Below are positions 8,221 to 17,503 of a stretch of DNA of 64,000 bases, one piece after another. This stretch comes from Desmonostoc muscorum FACHB-395 (GTDB lineage: Bacteria > Cyanobacteriota > Cyanobacteriia > Cyanobacteriales > Nostocaceae). The DNA lies in assembly GCF_014698035.1 (NCBI RefSeq), contig NZ_JACJSF010000020.1, positions 1-64,000 of the forward strand, written 5' to 3'. The first letter of the stretch is position 1. The number at the start of each line of letters is the position of its first letter. The notes beneath the pieces are model-generated. The model searched no databases, was not told where the DNA came from, and worked only from the letters and a program-made list of their open reading frames with translations. Both the position numbers and the translations under genes were made by a program.

Positions 8221-9612
8221 ATGAGCAATAATCAAATTTCTCTGCCAGAACTCATCAAATTTTTTGCAGAATATCGCAACAATATCATCATTAATATCAA
8301 GCACCTGCAAGAAAATTATCAAAGAACAGGTATCAAGCGGGTTAAAGGTGTGAGAGACGAAAAAGGGGAACTCTTACAACCTTGGTTGCAAACAGAATAT
8401 ATAGATAATGCTGAGTATGCTGGTATGGGCGAGTTTCAATTTAACCGCAATACTGCTACTATCAATATGCTTATCAAGCGTAAAGTCAAACTTACCAAAT
8501 CTGAAGATCAAACCCCCACTCTTGAGGTAGCAGGTTTGCTAGTAAATGACCTTAATAGCTTTAATAACTACACGATTGTAAGTGACGGTAAAATCAATCT
8601 AAAGTCTTTAAAAGTCAAAATTAGTAGTAAAAAAGCTTTTGATTGGCTCAAAGAAAAGGGTGTATTAGATGCAAAAGATTTTGACTTCCATGCTGAATAT
8701 ACCATCCAGCTAGATAACTTGCCGCTTGTCGCTTCTGATCGTTGTTACAGTAGTATTGATGGACTATTCAATCAACTCGCAGAAATTAAAGTACTTGCTA
8801 GTATTATTTCTGCTTACTTGAAAAAAGAGTCAGAGATATTTATAGCGCCACAGTTAGATGAGTTTAAAAAGCACTATCTGTCCAAGAATACTTACATCAA
8901 TTTCCCTACAACTAATGAATATGTCAATATCCACGAAGCTTTAGTTAATGGTACTCTTGATTCCAGATTGAGCTATAAAATCGACATTGGCAGTCAAGAT
9001 ATTCTGAACTTGAGTAAGTTCCCTTCTGCTAACAAATTTCTAAATAGAATGTATCGTCTTTATGATAAAGAAACTGGAGAAATTATCATTAAGCCGAATT
9101 TTGAGATGGTATTTAATGAAAATCTCGCTGTTAGGCACAAGTTACTGTCATCACGTACCAAGATTACGAAAGTTGACGAGTTTATGAAACCAATTTTCGA
9201 TGATTTTCTTGGGCTTGAGCAAAATGGCATAGTTGTAGGTATTCTGAAGAAAGTTGGTGCTGATATTTTGGCGCAGTTATTTCAAGAGAAACAAACTGGT
9301 AAGCAAATCAGCAAAGAAGAAATGGTTGCAGCTTTGAGCGCAGCGAATACCAAGCTAGAGAAATATGTAGAAAATATCTACCAAGATAAGATTTCCCCTT
9401 TGGTATTTTACATTGGTTGTACTGGAATATTGCCAGATCAAATAAAAGCAAAACCCATGACTGCTGAAGAAGCTGCTGCTAAATATCCAAATCTACAATT
9501 TTCTAAAAATGAGCAAGAAGGCACTTTTTTTGCAGTTGATAATACTATTCTCAGCATCTATGCCAAGACTGAATATTACAGCAAACTCATTTCTGTCGGT
9601 ATAGACAATTAG
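8221..9612 (+). CDS. Conserved-looking protein of unknown function, 463 aa
   Basis: I do not recognise this family. It is a soluble, mixed charged protein with no signal peptide or membrane segment. It has a highly charged N-terminal third (with KRVKGVRDEKGEL), a central predicted beta-rich part and a C-terminal helical part with ISKEEMVAALSAANTKLEKYV. No known catalytic motif stands out, and cysteines are few. It has a clear ribosome site (AAGGTGG) and its own hairpin terminator at 9634-9668, so it is probably a single-gene transcript. Codon use is A/T-rich with many AAA/AAT codons. Acquisition by transfer is possible but not shown. Confidence 0.6.
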   Translation: MSNNQISLPELIKFFAEYRNNIIINIKHLQENYQRTGIKRVKGVRDEKGELLQPWLQTEYIDNAEYAGMGEFQFNRNTATINMLIKRKVKLTKSEDQTPTLEVAGLLVNDLNSFNNYTIVSDGKINLKSLKVKISSKKAFDWLKEKGVLDAKDFDFHAEYTIQLDNLPLVASDRCYSSIDGLFNQLAEIKVLASIISAYLKKESEIFIAPQLDEFKKHYLSKNTYINFPTTNEYVNIHEALVNGTLDSRLSYKIDIGSQDILNLSKFPSANKFLNRMYRLYDKETGEIIIKPNFEMVFNENLAVRHKLLSSRTKITKVDEFMKPIFDDFLGLEQNGIVVGILKKVGADILAQLFQEKQTGKQISKEEMVAALSAANTKLEKYVENIYQDKISPLVFYIGCTGILPDQIKAKPMTAEEAAAKYPNLQFSKNEQEGTFFAVDNTILSIYAKTEYYSKLISVGIDN

Positions 9613-9633
9613 ATTGCATATACCAATAACCCG

Positions 9634-9668
9634 AAGATCCCCGATTTCTTAGAGAAGTCGGGGATCTT
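9634..9668. terminator. Palindromic hairpin AAGATCCCCGATTTCTT...
   Basis: A near-perfect stem of about 17 bp, 22 bp past the stop of the 8221-9612 gene, followed by TTGTTTCTGAACTTTT. It is almost the same sequence as the hairpin at 2698-2730, so it is both a probable terminator and a dispersed repeat. Confidence 0.7.
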
Positions 9669-9812
9669 GTTTCTGAACTTTTATTTAGGATTGCTATAGC
9701 AATTATAATTATGGGTTTCCCAAAATACAGCTAGAGTTTGGACGTATTGCAGAATAAATTGGACTTGCAGACGAAGGACTCATTACAATAGTGTTGCCTA
9801 AAAACTTGCTAT

Positions 9813-10412
9813 CTATATAGTCAATGCTGACCGGATAAATAAATCAGCAATGCTACCGATTCCTCTCCCAAAACCTGGGATTATGAATAGAAGCATCATG
9901 GCAAAGAGTCCGAATTGAGTATATTGCAGTGGCTTTAGCTGAGGAAAAATCTCACTGTAAATATGAAAGCCATCCAGTGGTGGAATTGGCAGCAGATTAA
10001 ACAGAAATAATGTCAAATTGATCCGAGCCGCTAGATAAAGAAATTCGACACTCAAAAGTCCTGAAAGATGAAAAAGTTTGAGCAACACAGTAAATAGAAT
10101 GCCTAATGCCAGATTCGACAATGGGCCTGCTGCGGATACCAAAATATTGCCCAGCTTACCAGAACGAAACTTAGAGGGGTTGACGGGCATTTGTCCCCAA
10201 GCTATACCCATGAGGCAAAGAAAGATGATTGATTCTTTACCCATGTGAACTACAGGATTTAGTGTCAGATGACCAGTTTGTTGGGGAGTATTATCTCCCT
10301 GACTCATCGCAGCCCACCCGTGAGCAAGTTCATGCAAAGTAATGGAGAATATGACAATTACAACGATTCTGAAAAAATGAATCGGCTCTGTGATGAGTGT
10401 TTGGATAAACAT
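9813..10412 (-). CDS. Site-2 protease-like M50 membrane metalloprotease
   Basis: A 199-residue membrane protein. The zinc site HELAH is at residues 27-31, and the third ligand lies in NLLPIPPLDG (138-147, Asp146). Four to five hydrophobic segments surround them, with GPLSNLALG between. This is the minimal core of the M50 family, which cuts membrane-embedded substrates; no PDZ or CBS domain is attached. The context (unknown protein downstream, acetate symporter upstream) does not identify a substrate. The ATG at 10412 is the first start in frame; the upstream region is A/T-rich with no clear box. Confidence 0.85.
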   Translation of the reverse strand: MFIQTLITEPIHFFRIVVIVIFSITLHELAHGWAAMSQGDNTPQQTGHLTLNPVVHMGKESIIFLCLMGIAWGQMPVNPSKFRSGKLGNILVSAAGPLSNLALGILFTVLLKLFHLSGLLSVEFLYLAARINLTLFLFNLLPIPPLDGFHIYSEIFPQLKPLQYTQFGLFAMMLLFIIPGFGRGIGSIADLFIRSALTI

Positions 10413-10940
10413 AATTTACTAAATTTTGGTGATGCTTATCTGCGTAGCAAGAGGTATTTAGTATAAATTATAGCGGTGATACTACTTAAGCTGCTACGGT
10501 AATTTTTGGTATATTCTATAAATCAAAATTTACTAATTTTATTAATCTCAGTTGATTTGATACCTTAAAGAAACATCTCATAACACTTCAAGAATTTTAA
10601 AACCTAGTAGTAACTACGTATTTATTTTAATTTTTAGTATATAAAAAACTTACATTGACTCAAGTCTAAAAGCTTAGTGTATAATAAAATACTTAAAAAG
10701 TAAAGTTACAAATTTACAGATAGATTCAGCTTTATTTGTGTCTAACTGCATCTCATCGTTTTATGTGTCTCTGGCTCAAAATATAGCCGCTATTGCCTTG
10801 TGATTTTGGTACATCATTTTGCAAAGTTAATTTTATTACCTGAAATAGCAATAGATTTACTAATAATCTTTAAGAAAATTATGCATATATCAACTTCAAT
10901 GAGACAATCTGACCTAATCTTCTCAACCTAAAGGAAGACA
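10413..10940. other. A/T-rich divergent spacer of 528 bp
   Basis: No gene. The region between the M50 gene and the DUF485 gene should carry promoters for both. The only clear sigma70-type candidate is noted at 10655-10685. A ribosome site AAAGGAAG precedes the ATG at 10941. Confidence 0.5.
10655..10685 (+). promoter_or_regulatory. Candidate promoter for the DUF485/actP pair
   Basis: TTGACT at 10655-10660 and a perfect TATAAT at 10680-10685, with a 19-bp spacer that is longer than ideal. It would give a 5' leader of about 250 nt before the ATG at 10941. Confidence 0.3.
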
Positions 10941-11216
10941 ATGGACGATCGCACAAAGGCTCTCCAGGCTCTCGCGGCTGAACGTTGGCGCGTATCCCTG
11001 ATTCTCAGTGGAGCCATGATGTTTATTTACTTTGGCTTTATCTTGCTAATCGCATTCAATAAGCCCCTATTGGGGTCATTAGTAGCTCCTGGTCTAAGCC
11101 TGGGAATTTTACTAGGGGCGCTGGTAATTGTCTCAGCATGGGTATTAATTTTTATCTACGTACGCTGGGCAAATAGCAGTTACGACGATCAAATTGCCAG
11201 GCTGACACGCAAGTGA
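10941..11216 (+). CDS. DUF485 (YjcH-type) small membrane protein
   Basis: A 91-residue protein with two membrane segments (about 20-41 and 53-75), cytoplasmic ends and a charged C-terminus. It matches the DUF485 family, whose genes usually sit directly before acetate/solute:sodium symporters, as here (11381-12949). In E. coli the equivalent yjcH is co-transcribed with actP. Its own activity is unknown; an accessory role for the symporter is likely. A good ribosome site precedes the ATG. Confidence 0.85.
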   Translation: MDDRTKALQALAAERWRVSLILSGAMMFIYFGFILLIAFNKPLLGSLVAPGLSLGILLGALVIVSAWVLIFIYVRWANSSYDDQIARLTRK

Positions 11217-11380
11217 AAATTGGGAATGAGAGAGGGGGAATGGGGAATGGGGGCAGGGAGCAGGGGGCAGGGGAAGCACGGGAAGATGACCTACTGATTA
11301 TTGACCAATGACCAATGCCCAATGCCCAGTAGCTATTAGTAATTTCTAGTCCAAAATCCAAAATACTAAACCAAAAAAGC
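11217..11380. repeat. Repeat-rich spacer between DUF485 and actP
   Basis: A G-rich tract of GGGGGCAGGGAGCAGGGGGCAG type (11230-11275), followed by heptamer repeats (GACCAATGACCAATGCCCAATGCCC, in part 11300-11330). The same families occur at 50185-50365 and inside the 34900 gene. Confidence 0.6.
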
Positions 11381-12949
11381 ATGAATAGTGTGTGGTTGGA
11401 TCTGCCATTAGCGGCGGATATTACCAGTCTTGGTAAGTTTAACCCGTTGGCGATCGCTTTCTTCTTTCTGTTTGTTGTCAGTTCTCTAGGTATTACCTAT
11501 TGGGCGGCAAAGCTGACCAAAAATACCGCCCACTTCTATACAGCCGGCGGCAAAATCAGTGGTTTCCAAAATGGGCTAGCCCTAGCAGGAGACTTTATGA
11601 GTGCAGCTAGCTTTTTAGGTATCACTGGACTGGTAGCACTCAACGGCTTTGACGGCTTAATTTATTCTATTGGCTTCCTAGTGGGCTGGCCAATTGTGAT
11701 GTTTTTGATTGCGGAACCACTACGTAACTTAGGCAAATACACTTTTGCTGATGTAGTGGCTTATCGCTTACAACAAAAACCAGTCCGCATTGCATCTGCC
11801 ATTGGAACGCTGGCAGTGATTAGCTTTTACTTAATTGCCCAGATGGTAGGGGCTGGGGAGTTAATTAAACTACTGTTTGGCTTTGATTATGAGTTAGCCG
11901 TGGTCATCGTCGGTTGTGTGATGATGGCTTATGTGATTTTTGGTGGGATGATTGCCACCACTTGGGTGCAAATTATTAAAGCAGTTCTGTTGCTCGGCGG
12001 AACCATCTTGCTAGCTATTTTGGTATTGGCACGATTTGGTTTTAACCCACTTGCTCTTTTCGCTGCGGCCGCAGATAAATATACAGGTGTATTAGCTCCA
12101 GGTAAACAGGTTTCCGATCCCTTTGATGCCATCTCCTTGGGAATGTCGTTGATGTTCGGCACTGCTGGATTACCCCACATCCTGATGCGTTTTTACACAG
12201 TACCGGATGCTAAAGCAGCACGACTCTCTGTTACTTACGCTACAGCTATTATTGGCGTTTTTTATCTCCTTACCTTCATCCTGGGCTTTGGAGCAATGGT
12301 GCTAGTAGGGCAAGATGCCATCAAGCAAGTTGGGACTGGCGGTAACATGGCTGCACCGATGTTGGCAGAATTTCTCGGTGGTGATGCTTTCTTAGGCTTT
12401 ATTTCTGCTGTTTCCTTTGCAACGATTTTGGCGGTTGTAGCGGGTTTGACACTTTCAGGAGCGGCTGCACTGTCTCATGATTTGTGGGTGAACGTGGTGC
12501 GTTCTGGTCATGCTGACGAGTCAGAACAACTGAAGGTAGCTCGCGGTGCGACAATGATTTTGGGCTTAGTGGCGATATTTCTAGGTATCTTGTTTAAAGG
12601 ACAAAACGTCGCTTATATGGTGGGTTTAGCATTTGCGATCGCAGCTAGTGCCAACTTTCCAGCGTTGCTACTATCAATGCTTTGGCGGCGCTTTACCACT
12701 AGCGGGGCAGTTGCGAGTATGTTAGTCGGTACTTTCTCCTCGTTACTGCTGATTTATTTATCACCTACTATTCAGGTGACAATTCTCAAGCACGCTTCTG
12801 CACCTTTTCCACTGAAAAATCCGGGATTAATTACTATTCCCCTAGCGTTTATTGTGGCGATTGTTGTTTCACTATTGACTACTGAACAGCAGGCACAAGA
12901 AAAATTTGCGGAAGTTGAGGATCGCATCCACATCGGTTCTGGCATGTGA
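11381..12949 (+). CDS. actP: Cation:acetate (monocarboxylate) symporter, SSS family
   Basis: A 522-residue, ~13-segment transporter of the solute:sodium symporter family. The signature is clear: [29 protein letters not shown] near residues 50-80, [14 protein letters not shown] near 187-200, and [12 protein letters not shown] near 265. It takes up acetate or similar monocarboxylates with sodium or protons. The paired DUF485 gene upstream supports the ActP type rather than a proline or pantothenate carrier. It is followed by a small inverted repeat that may end transcription. It could instead carry a related short carboxylate. Confidence 0.85.
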   Translation: MNSVWLDLPLAADITSLGKFNPLAIAFFFLFVVSSLGITYWAAKLTKNTAHFYTAGGKISGFQNGLALAGDFMSAASFLGITGLVALNGFDGLIYSIGFLVGWPIVMFLIAEPLRNLGKYTFADVVAYRLQQKPVRIASAIGTLAVISFYLIAQMVGAGELIKLLFGFDYELAVVIVGCVMMAYVIFGGMIATTWVQIIKAVLLLGGTILLAILVLARFGFNPLALFAAAADKYTGVLAPGKQVSDPFDAISLGMSLMFGTAGLPHILMRFYTVPDAKAARLSVTYATAIIGVFYLLTFILGFGAMVLVGQDAIKQVGTGGNMAAPMLAEFLGGDAFLGFISAVSFATILAVVAGLTLSGAAALSHDLWVNVVRSGHADESEQLKVARGATMILGLVAIFLGILFKGQNVAYMVGLAFAIAASANFPALLLSMLWRRFTTSGAVASMLVGTFSSLLLIYLSPTIQVTILKHASAPFPLKNPGLITIPLAFIVAIVVSLLTTEQQAQEKFAEVEDRIHIGSGM

Positions 12950-12986
12950 TTTTGTCGCGTTGCTGATTAGAGATATAAATCTTGGT

Positions 12987-13015
12987 GTAGAGACGTTGCA
13001 ATGCAACGTCTCTAC
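12987..13015. terminator. Perfect palindrome after actP
   Basis: GTAGAGACGTTGCA/TGCAACGTCTCTAC, a 14-bp perfect stem with a 1-base centre, located 38-66 bp past the actP stop. This palindrome is a familiar dispersed repeat in cyanobacteria and may serve as the terminator. Confidence 0.6.
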
Positions 13016-13081
13016 AAGGGTTTTGAAATCACGCAAAATCATTTTCATACCTGAATTCAGCAAAGCATATTTTGTCATTGG

Positions 13082-13121
13082 GTATTACTCATTACAAATA
13101 TTAAGATTGCAAAGTTATTTT
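13082..13121 (+). promoter_or_regulatory. NtcA-activated promoter of the urt operon
   Basis: GTA-N8-TAC (GTATTACTCATTAC, 13082-13095) is a perfect NtcA box. It is followed after 20 bp by TATTTT (13116-13121), matching the TAN3T -10 form of class II NtcA promoters. It lies about 140 bp before urtA, whose orthologue in Anabaena is known to be NtcA-dependent. NtcA senses 2-oxoglutarate, so urea uptake should rise under nitrogen limitation. Confidence 0.75.
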
Positions 13122-13262
13122 TTTGTAACAAAAATCAGGCATTTGGTATCCAAGATAACTTTTTACTAGTAAACTATCGCACTATCATCACACTTTAAAG
13201 TTTGAAATTGTCAGCTTTCTATTAAGTTAGTTGATTCATCAAGAGGAAAATTCATAAAGATT

Positions 13263-14576
13263 ATGAGAAGAGAATTTAACAGACGTAAGTTTTTGATCTA
13301 CGGTTCTTTAACTTTCGGAAGCAGCTTTTTTCTAAAAGCTTGTGCAAATAATCCGCCAAGCGCTACAGAGACAGTCGCATCTCCTACTGCTTCACCAGCT
13401 GCTGCTACTGCTGGTAACACCATCAAAGTAGGTATTTTGCACTCTCTGAGTGGTACGATGTCCATCAGTGAAAAAAGTGTTGTTGATGCTGAAAAATTAG
13501 CAATTAAAGAAATCAATGCTGCTGGTGGTGTCTTAGGCAAACAAATTGAAGCAATTACCGAAGATGGTGCTTCTAACTGGGATACTTTTAGAGAAAAGGC
13601 AACTAAGCTAATTGATCAAGATAAAGTTTCTGTAGTTTTTGGTTGTTGGACTTCTGCTAGTCGTAAAAATGTCAAACCAGTATTCGAGAGCAAAAATCAC
13701 ATGCTCTGGTATCCTGTGCAGTATGAAGGACAAGAGTGTTCTAAAAATATTTTCTATACTGGTGCAGCACCAAATCAACAAATCGAGCCATCTGTTGATT
13801 GGTTGTTAAAAAATAAGGGTAAAGAATTCTTTTTGGTTGGCTCTGACTATGTTTTTCCTCGCACTGCTAACACAATTATCAAAGCCCAATTAGAAGCTTT
13901 AGGCGGAAAAACAGTTGGTGAAGATTATTTACCTCTTGGCAATACAGAAGTTACACCTATCATTACGAAAATCAAACAAAATTTGCCCAATGGTGGCGTG
14001 ATTTATAACACCCTAAATGGTGATAGTAATGTCGCTTTCTTTAAACAATTAAAAGGGGCTGGATTGACACCAGATAAATATCCCTCTATGTCTGTCAGTA
14101 TTGCCGAAGAAGAAGTCAAAGCAATTGGTGTAGAGTATCTCAAAGGTCATTACGCGGCTTGGAACTATTTTCAAACAGTAGACACACCTGCTAATAAAAA
14201 GTTTGTTGCCGCTTTCAAGAAAGAGTATGGTGAAGATCGCGTGACAAATGATCCAATGGAAGCATCATATATTGCAGTTTATTTGTGGAAGCAAGCAGTA
14301 GAAAAAGCTGGGACTACTGATTTAGAGAAAGTGCGGGCTGCGGCTTATGGGCAAACTCTAGATGCGCCTGAAGGTAAAGTGACAATGGATGCCAATCATC
14401 ACATTTCCAAAATTGTGCGGATTGGTCAAGTTAGACAAGATGGTTTGTTTGATATTGTCTATGCTACTCCTGCACCAGTTGAGCCAGTTCCTTGGAATCA
14501 ATTTGTAAAAGAGACTAAAGGGTTTGCTTGTGATTGGACTGACCCAGCGAAGGGTGGTAAGTACAAGAAAGTTTAA
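13263..14576 (+). CDS. urtA: Urea ABC transporter substrate-binding protein UrtA
   Basis: A 437-residue periplasmic binding protein. The N-terminus has a twin-arginine-like RRKFL (residues 7-11) and a lipobox LKAC (Cys27), followed by a Thr/Ala/Pro-rich linker and the binding domain starting IKVGILHSLSGTMSISE. It has the W-Y-P motif (NHMLWYPVQYEGQECS) typical of UrtA/FmdD branched-chain-type receptors that bind urea or short amides. It is first in urtABCDE, downstream of an NtcA box. A 617-bp gap with two nested repeat elements separates it from urtB. Confidence 0.93.
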   Translation: MRREFNRRKFLIYGSLTFGSSFFLKACANNPPSATETVASPTASPAAATAGNTIKVGILHSLSGTMSISEKSVVDAEKLAIKEINAAGGVLGKQIEAITEDGASNWDTFREKATKLIDQDKVSVVFGCWTSASRKNVKPVFESKNHMLWYPVQYEGQECSKNIFYTGAAPNQQIEPSVDWLLKNKGKEFFLVGSDYVFPRTANTIIKAQLEALGGKTVGEDYLPLGNTEVTPIITKIKQNLPNGGVIYNTLNGDSNVAFFKQLKGAGLTPDKYPSMSVSIAEEEVKAIGVEYLKGHYAAWNYFQTVDTPANKKFVAAFKKEYGEDRVTNDPMEASYIAVYLWKQAVEKAGTTDLEKVRAAAYGQTLDAPEGKVTMDANHHISKIVRIGQVRQDGLFDIVYATPAPVEPVPWNQFVKETKGFACDWTDPAKGGKYKKV

Positions 14577-14665
14577 TTCATTAGTCATTTTTCATTTGTC
14601 ATTAGTCATTTGTCATCGGTTAATAGTTACAAGCAACAAAGGATAAAGCCATAACCCACCATCGT

Positions 14666-14844
14666 AGCTCGACTTTATCCATTTTTGGGCAACACTCAAG
14701 CTGACGCTGAAACCTTTGTATGACAGTAGTTTTACTTTTTAAATTTCAGCTTGAATCAGTGATATGGAAAAAGTTTTTGCCAAAAAGCTAAGGCTTTTGC
14801 TCTATAAGGAGAACCAAGTTCTTAATTTTGGATAAAGTCGAGCT
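14666..14844. repeat. Inverted-repeat-bounded element after urtA
   Basis: AGCTCGACTTTATCCA (14666-14681) and its exact complement TGGATAAAGTCGAGCT (14829-14844) bound 179 bp of non-coding DNA. A short GGATAAAG/CTTTATCC hairpin followed by ATTTTT (14641-14686) overlaps the left end and could end the urtA message. The right end directly abuts the TA flank of the next element. Confidence 0.6.
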
Positions 14845-14846
14845 TA

Positions 14847-15161
14847 GAGGTTGTTTAAAAAGTCCTTGGCTGTGATTTTAGCACTTGTTGATCCCCCCTA
14901 ACCCCCCTTTTTAAGAGGGGAGAACCGGATCAAAGTCCCCCTTCTTAAGGGGGATTTAGCAGGGTGGATTAATTGTGCGGAGAGAAAATTTGTAATCCCC
15001 GTAACCTCGTCAGCCTGCTAACAGGGGAACTGGATTTATGAACGCAAGAATGAGGGTTTTAATTTTTCTCTCTAGACAATTAATCCACCCTGCTTCTTAA
15101 GGGGGATTTAGGGGGATCTAGAATGTTTTATTACTGAGAAGAAAACTTTTCAAACATCCTC
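14847..15161. mobile_element. MITE-like element, copy 2 (interrupted), between urtA and urtB
   Basis: The ends GAGGTTGTTTAAAAAGT and ACTTTTCAAACATCCTC pair as terminal inverted repeats, with TA outside both ends. The interior carries GATCCCCC/GGGGGATC tracts like copy 1 at 2303-2682. It has no coding capacity. It lies inside the urt operon without disrupting a gene and may lower or reshape urtB expression. Confidence 0.8.
14959..15093. mobile_element. Small element nested inside MITE copy 2
   Basis: 135 bp bounded by GCAGGGTGGATTAATTGT and ACAATTAATCCACCCTGC, a perfect 18-bp inverted repeat that continues for about 10 more bp (AGAGAAAA) after four mismatches. A 17-bp direct repeat TTCTTAAGGGGGATTTA lies at 14942-14958 and 15094-15110, on both sides. 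It is a different family from the one nested in copy 1. Confidence 0.75.
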
Positions 15162-15193
15162 TAATAACAAGAAGTTAATATGTAGGAAAAAAA

Positions 15194-16354
15194 GTGTTAA
15201 CAGGATTTTTAGAAGCTGTATTTAATGGCATTAGTATTGGTGCTGTATTATTAATTGCTGCATTGGGATTAGCAATTATTTTTGGATTGATGGGTGTCAT
15301 CAATATGGCACATGGGGAGTTGATGATGTTTGGGGCTTATACAACATTTGTTGTGCAAAATGTTTGTAAGCAATTGGGTGGAATGTGGTTTGAAGTCTAT
15401 ATATTTTTGGCTTTGATTATCGCTTTTCTTTTCACGGCTGCTGTGGGATTAATTCTAGAAAAAGGCGTGATTCGTTATCTCTATGGAAGACCATTAGAAA
15501 CTCTCTTGGCAACTTGGGGAGTAAGTTTGATTTTTCAACAGTTTGTTCGCAGCGTGAATTGGGTATTGATAATTGGCATAGGTTTATTTTCTCTGCTGTT
15601 TTTTGGAGGTTTATGGATTTTAAATTCTCGCACTGATTTGGGAAGAGTTCGTAACTGGATTGTGGCGGTAATATTTTTACTATCGCTGGGAGTGACAATA
15701 GCAACGGGCAATTTATTGAGTCTAACTTATAAGTTAGCAGTAACTCAACCTTGGTTTGGCGCTCAAAATGTGGATGTAACAGCACCTACTTGGTTACAAG
15801 CAGGGATATCTTTGGGTGGTGTGCAATTTCCCTTTGCTAGGTTATTTATCATTGCTTTAACAATAATCTGTGTGTCGGGAATTTATTTATTTTTACAGCG
15901 TTCTAGCTGGGGTTTAAGAATTCGGGCTGTGACGCAAAACCGGAGTATGAGTGCTTGTTTGGGTATCCCAACTCAAAAGGTTGATGCGATTACTTTTGCA
16001 TTGGGTTCTGGTTTAGCTGGTGTGGCTGGATGTGCGATTAGTTTACTCGGTTCTGTAGGGCCAAATACGGGACAAAACTATATTATTGATACTTTTATGG
16101 TTGTTGTTGTTGGGGGTGTAGGCAATTTAGCCGGGACGATTGTGGCTGCTTTGGGTATTGGTACGGCTAATTTTTTAATTGGTTCTGGGACTTTGGCTTT
16201 ATTGTTTACTCCTGTTAAACCTTTGGCTGATTTGTTTACTTTTTTTGCGACGACGAGTATGGCTAAGGTGATGGTGTTTGCGCTGATTATTGTGTTTTTA
16301 CAGTGGAAGCCTGGGGGGATTTTTCCGCAGAAGGGACGTACTGTTGATGTTTAA
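15194..16354 (+). CDS. urtB: Urea ABC transporter permease UrtB
   Basis: A 386-residue permease of the LivH/UrtB type with about nine membrane segments. Family marks include GLAIIFGLMGVINMAHGELMM (in part residues 26-46) and RAVTQNRSMSACLGI near 250. The start is GTG at 15194, with AGGAAA upstream. It forms the membrane channel with UrtC. The MITE copy 2 lies just upstream. The end of the gene touches a short direct repeat (GCAGAGACGCAGAGGACGCAGAG) leading into urtC. Confidence 0.92.
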   Translation: MLTGFLEAVFNGISIGAVLLIAALGLAIIFGLMGVINMAHGELMMFGAYTTFVVQNVCKQLGGMWFEVYIFLALIIAFLFTAAVGLILEKGVIRYLYGRPLETLLATWGVSLIFQQFVRSVNWVLIIGIGLFSLLFFGGLWILNSRTDLGRVRNWIVAVIFLLSLGVTIATGNLLSLTYKLAVTQPWFGAQNVDVTAPTWLQAGISLGGVQFPFARLFIIALTIICVSGIYLFLQRSSWGLRIRAVTQNRSMSACLGIPTQKVDAITFALGSGLAGVAGCAISLLGSVGPNTGQNYIIDTFMVVVVGGVGNLAGTIVAALGIGTANFLIGSGTLALLFTPVKPLADLFTFFATTSMAKVMVFALIIVFLQWKPGGIFPQKGRTVDV

Positions 16355-16388
16355 CGAACCGCAGAGACGCAGAGGACGCAGAGAATGA
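16353..16388. repeat. ACGCAGAGG-type repeat at the urtB/urtC junction
   Basis: AACCGCAGAGACGCAGAGGACGCAGAG occupies the short urtB-urtC gap and reaches the urtC start. The same motif flanks the GxxExxY gene near 47.5 and 48.0 kb. Confidence 0.55.
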
Positions 16389-17503
16389 GGAAGAGGGGAG
16401 GAAGGTTATTAATTGAGGTGGGGGTGGTGGTTGCGATCGCACTCTTCCTTATAATTGTTATGCCAGTGGTGCTTTCGGAGTTTCGCCTGAATTTGTTGGG
16501 GCGATTTTTGTCGCTGGCGATTGTGGCTTTGGGTATCGATTTGATTTGGGGGTATACTGGTTTATTGAGTTTGGGACATGGTATTTTCTTTGGTTTGGGT
16601 GGATATGCGATCGCAATGTACCTAAAACTCCAAGTCCCTAGTGGAGAATTGCCTGATTTCATGGGGCTTTATGGGGTTACGGAACTTCCCGCCTTTTGGC
16701 AACCTTTTTATTCTTTTCCTTTGACAATAGCTTTGGTGGTACTAATTCCAGGGTTATTAGCGGGATTATTGGGATATTTGGTTTTCCGTAATCGCCTCAA
16801 GGGTGTTTATTTTTCCATCTTGACTCAAGCAGGAACTATTGTATTTTTCAACTTCTTTAATGGTCAGCAACAATTTTTCAACGGTACGAACGGACTGATA
16901 GATTTTACAACCTTGTTTGGGGCAACGGTCAGCGATGCCAAGACGCAGTTTGTTTTCTACACGCTGACGGTAATATTTCTCGCAATCACCTACGGTATTT
17001 GTCGCTGGTTGACAACTGGACGCTTTGGGAGGTTATTGATAGCGATTCGTGATGATGAAAGTCGGGTAAGATTTTCTGGCTATGACCCTACAGATTTTAA
17101 AGTGCTGGTGTTTGCAGTTTCAGGTGCGATCGCAGGCATAGCAGGAGCATTTTACACTATTCAAAGTGGTTCAGTCTCACCCAGAGCAATGGATATTGCC
17201 TTTTCGATTGAAATGGTGATTTGGGTAGCTGTAGGCGGACGCGCTACTTTAATTGGCGCAATTGTCGGAACTTTGTTAGTAAATTATGCCCGCACTTTTT
17301 TAAGCGAACAATTTGCCGAAATCTGGCTATTTTTCCAAGGCGCATTATTTTTGATAGTTGTCACAGTCCTTCCTGACGGTATCGTGGGATGGTTGCGTAG
17401 CCAGAATATTTCTCTTTTCAACCGCCGTCAAGAAATTTCTACATATCCCACCTTGGAAGAAGACCCCGAAGTGCAACATGAACGCGAAAATATTGGAAAC
17501 TGA
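16385..17503 (+). CDS. urtC: Urea ABC transporter permease UrtC
   Basis: A 372-residue LivM-type permease with about ten membrane segments. It has the family block GLLSLGHGIFFGLGGYA near residue 59 and the EAA-like loop RDDESRVRFSGYDPTDFK near 221. It partners UrtB. The ATG at 16385 follows directly on the ACGCAGAG repeat; a later in-frame start is possible but would trim the first hydrophobic segment. Its 3' end overlaps the urtD start by 26 bases, suggesting coupled translation. Confidence 0.92.
   Translation: MRKRGGRLLIEVGVVVAIALFLIIVMPVVLSEFRLNLLGRFLSLAIVALGIDLIWGYTGLLSLGHGIFFGLGGYAIAMYLKLQVPSGELPDFMGLYGVTELPAFWQPFYSFPLTIALVVLIPGLLAGLLGYLVFRNRLKGVYFSILTQAGTIVFFNFFNGQQQFFNGTNGLIDFTTLFGATVSDAKTQFVFYTLTVIFLAITYGICRWLTTGRFGRLLIAIRDDESRVRFSGYDPTDFKVLVFAVSGAIAGIAGAFYTIQSGSVSPRAMDIAFSIEMVIWVAVGGRATLIGAIVGTLLVNYARTFLSEQFAEIWLFFQGALFLIVVTVLPDGIVGWLRSQNISLFNRRQEISTYPTLEEDPEVQHERENIGN

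Noticed and set aside
10600-10640. GTAGTAACTACGTA as an NtcA box upstream of the acetate genes
   Set aside because: Spacing is GTA-N5-TAC, not N8.
2303-15161. The two MITE copies as ends of one large composite transposon
   Set aside because: They are only two diverged copies 12 kb apart with their own TA flanks, and ordinary chromosomal genes lie between them.
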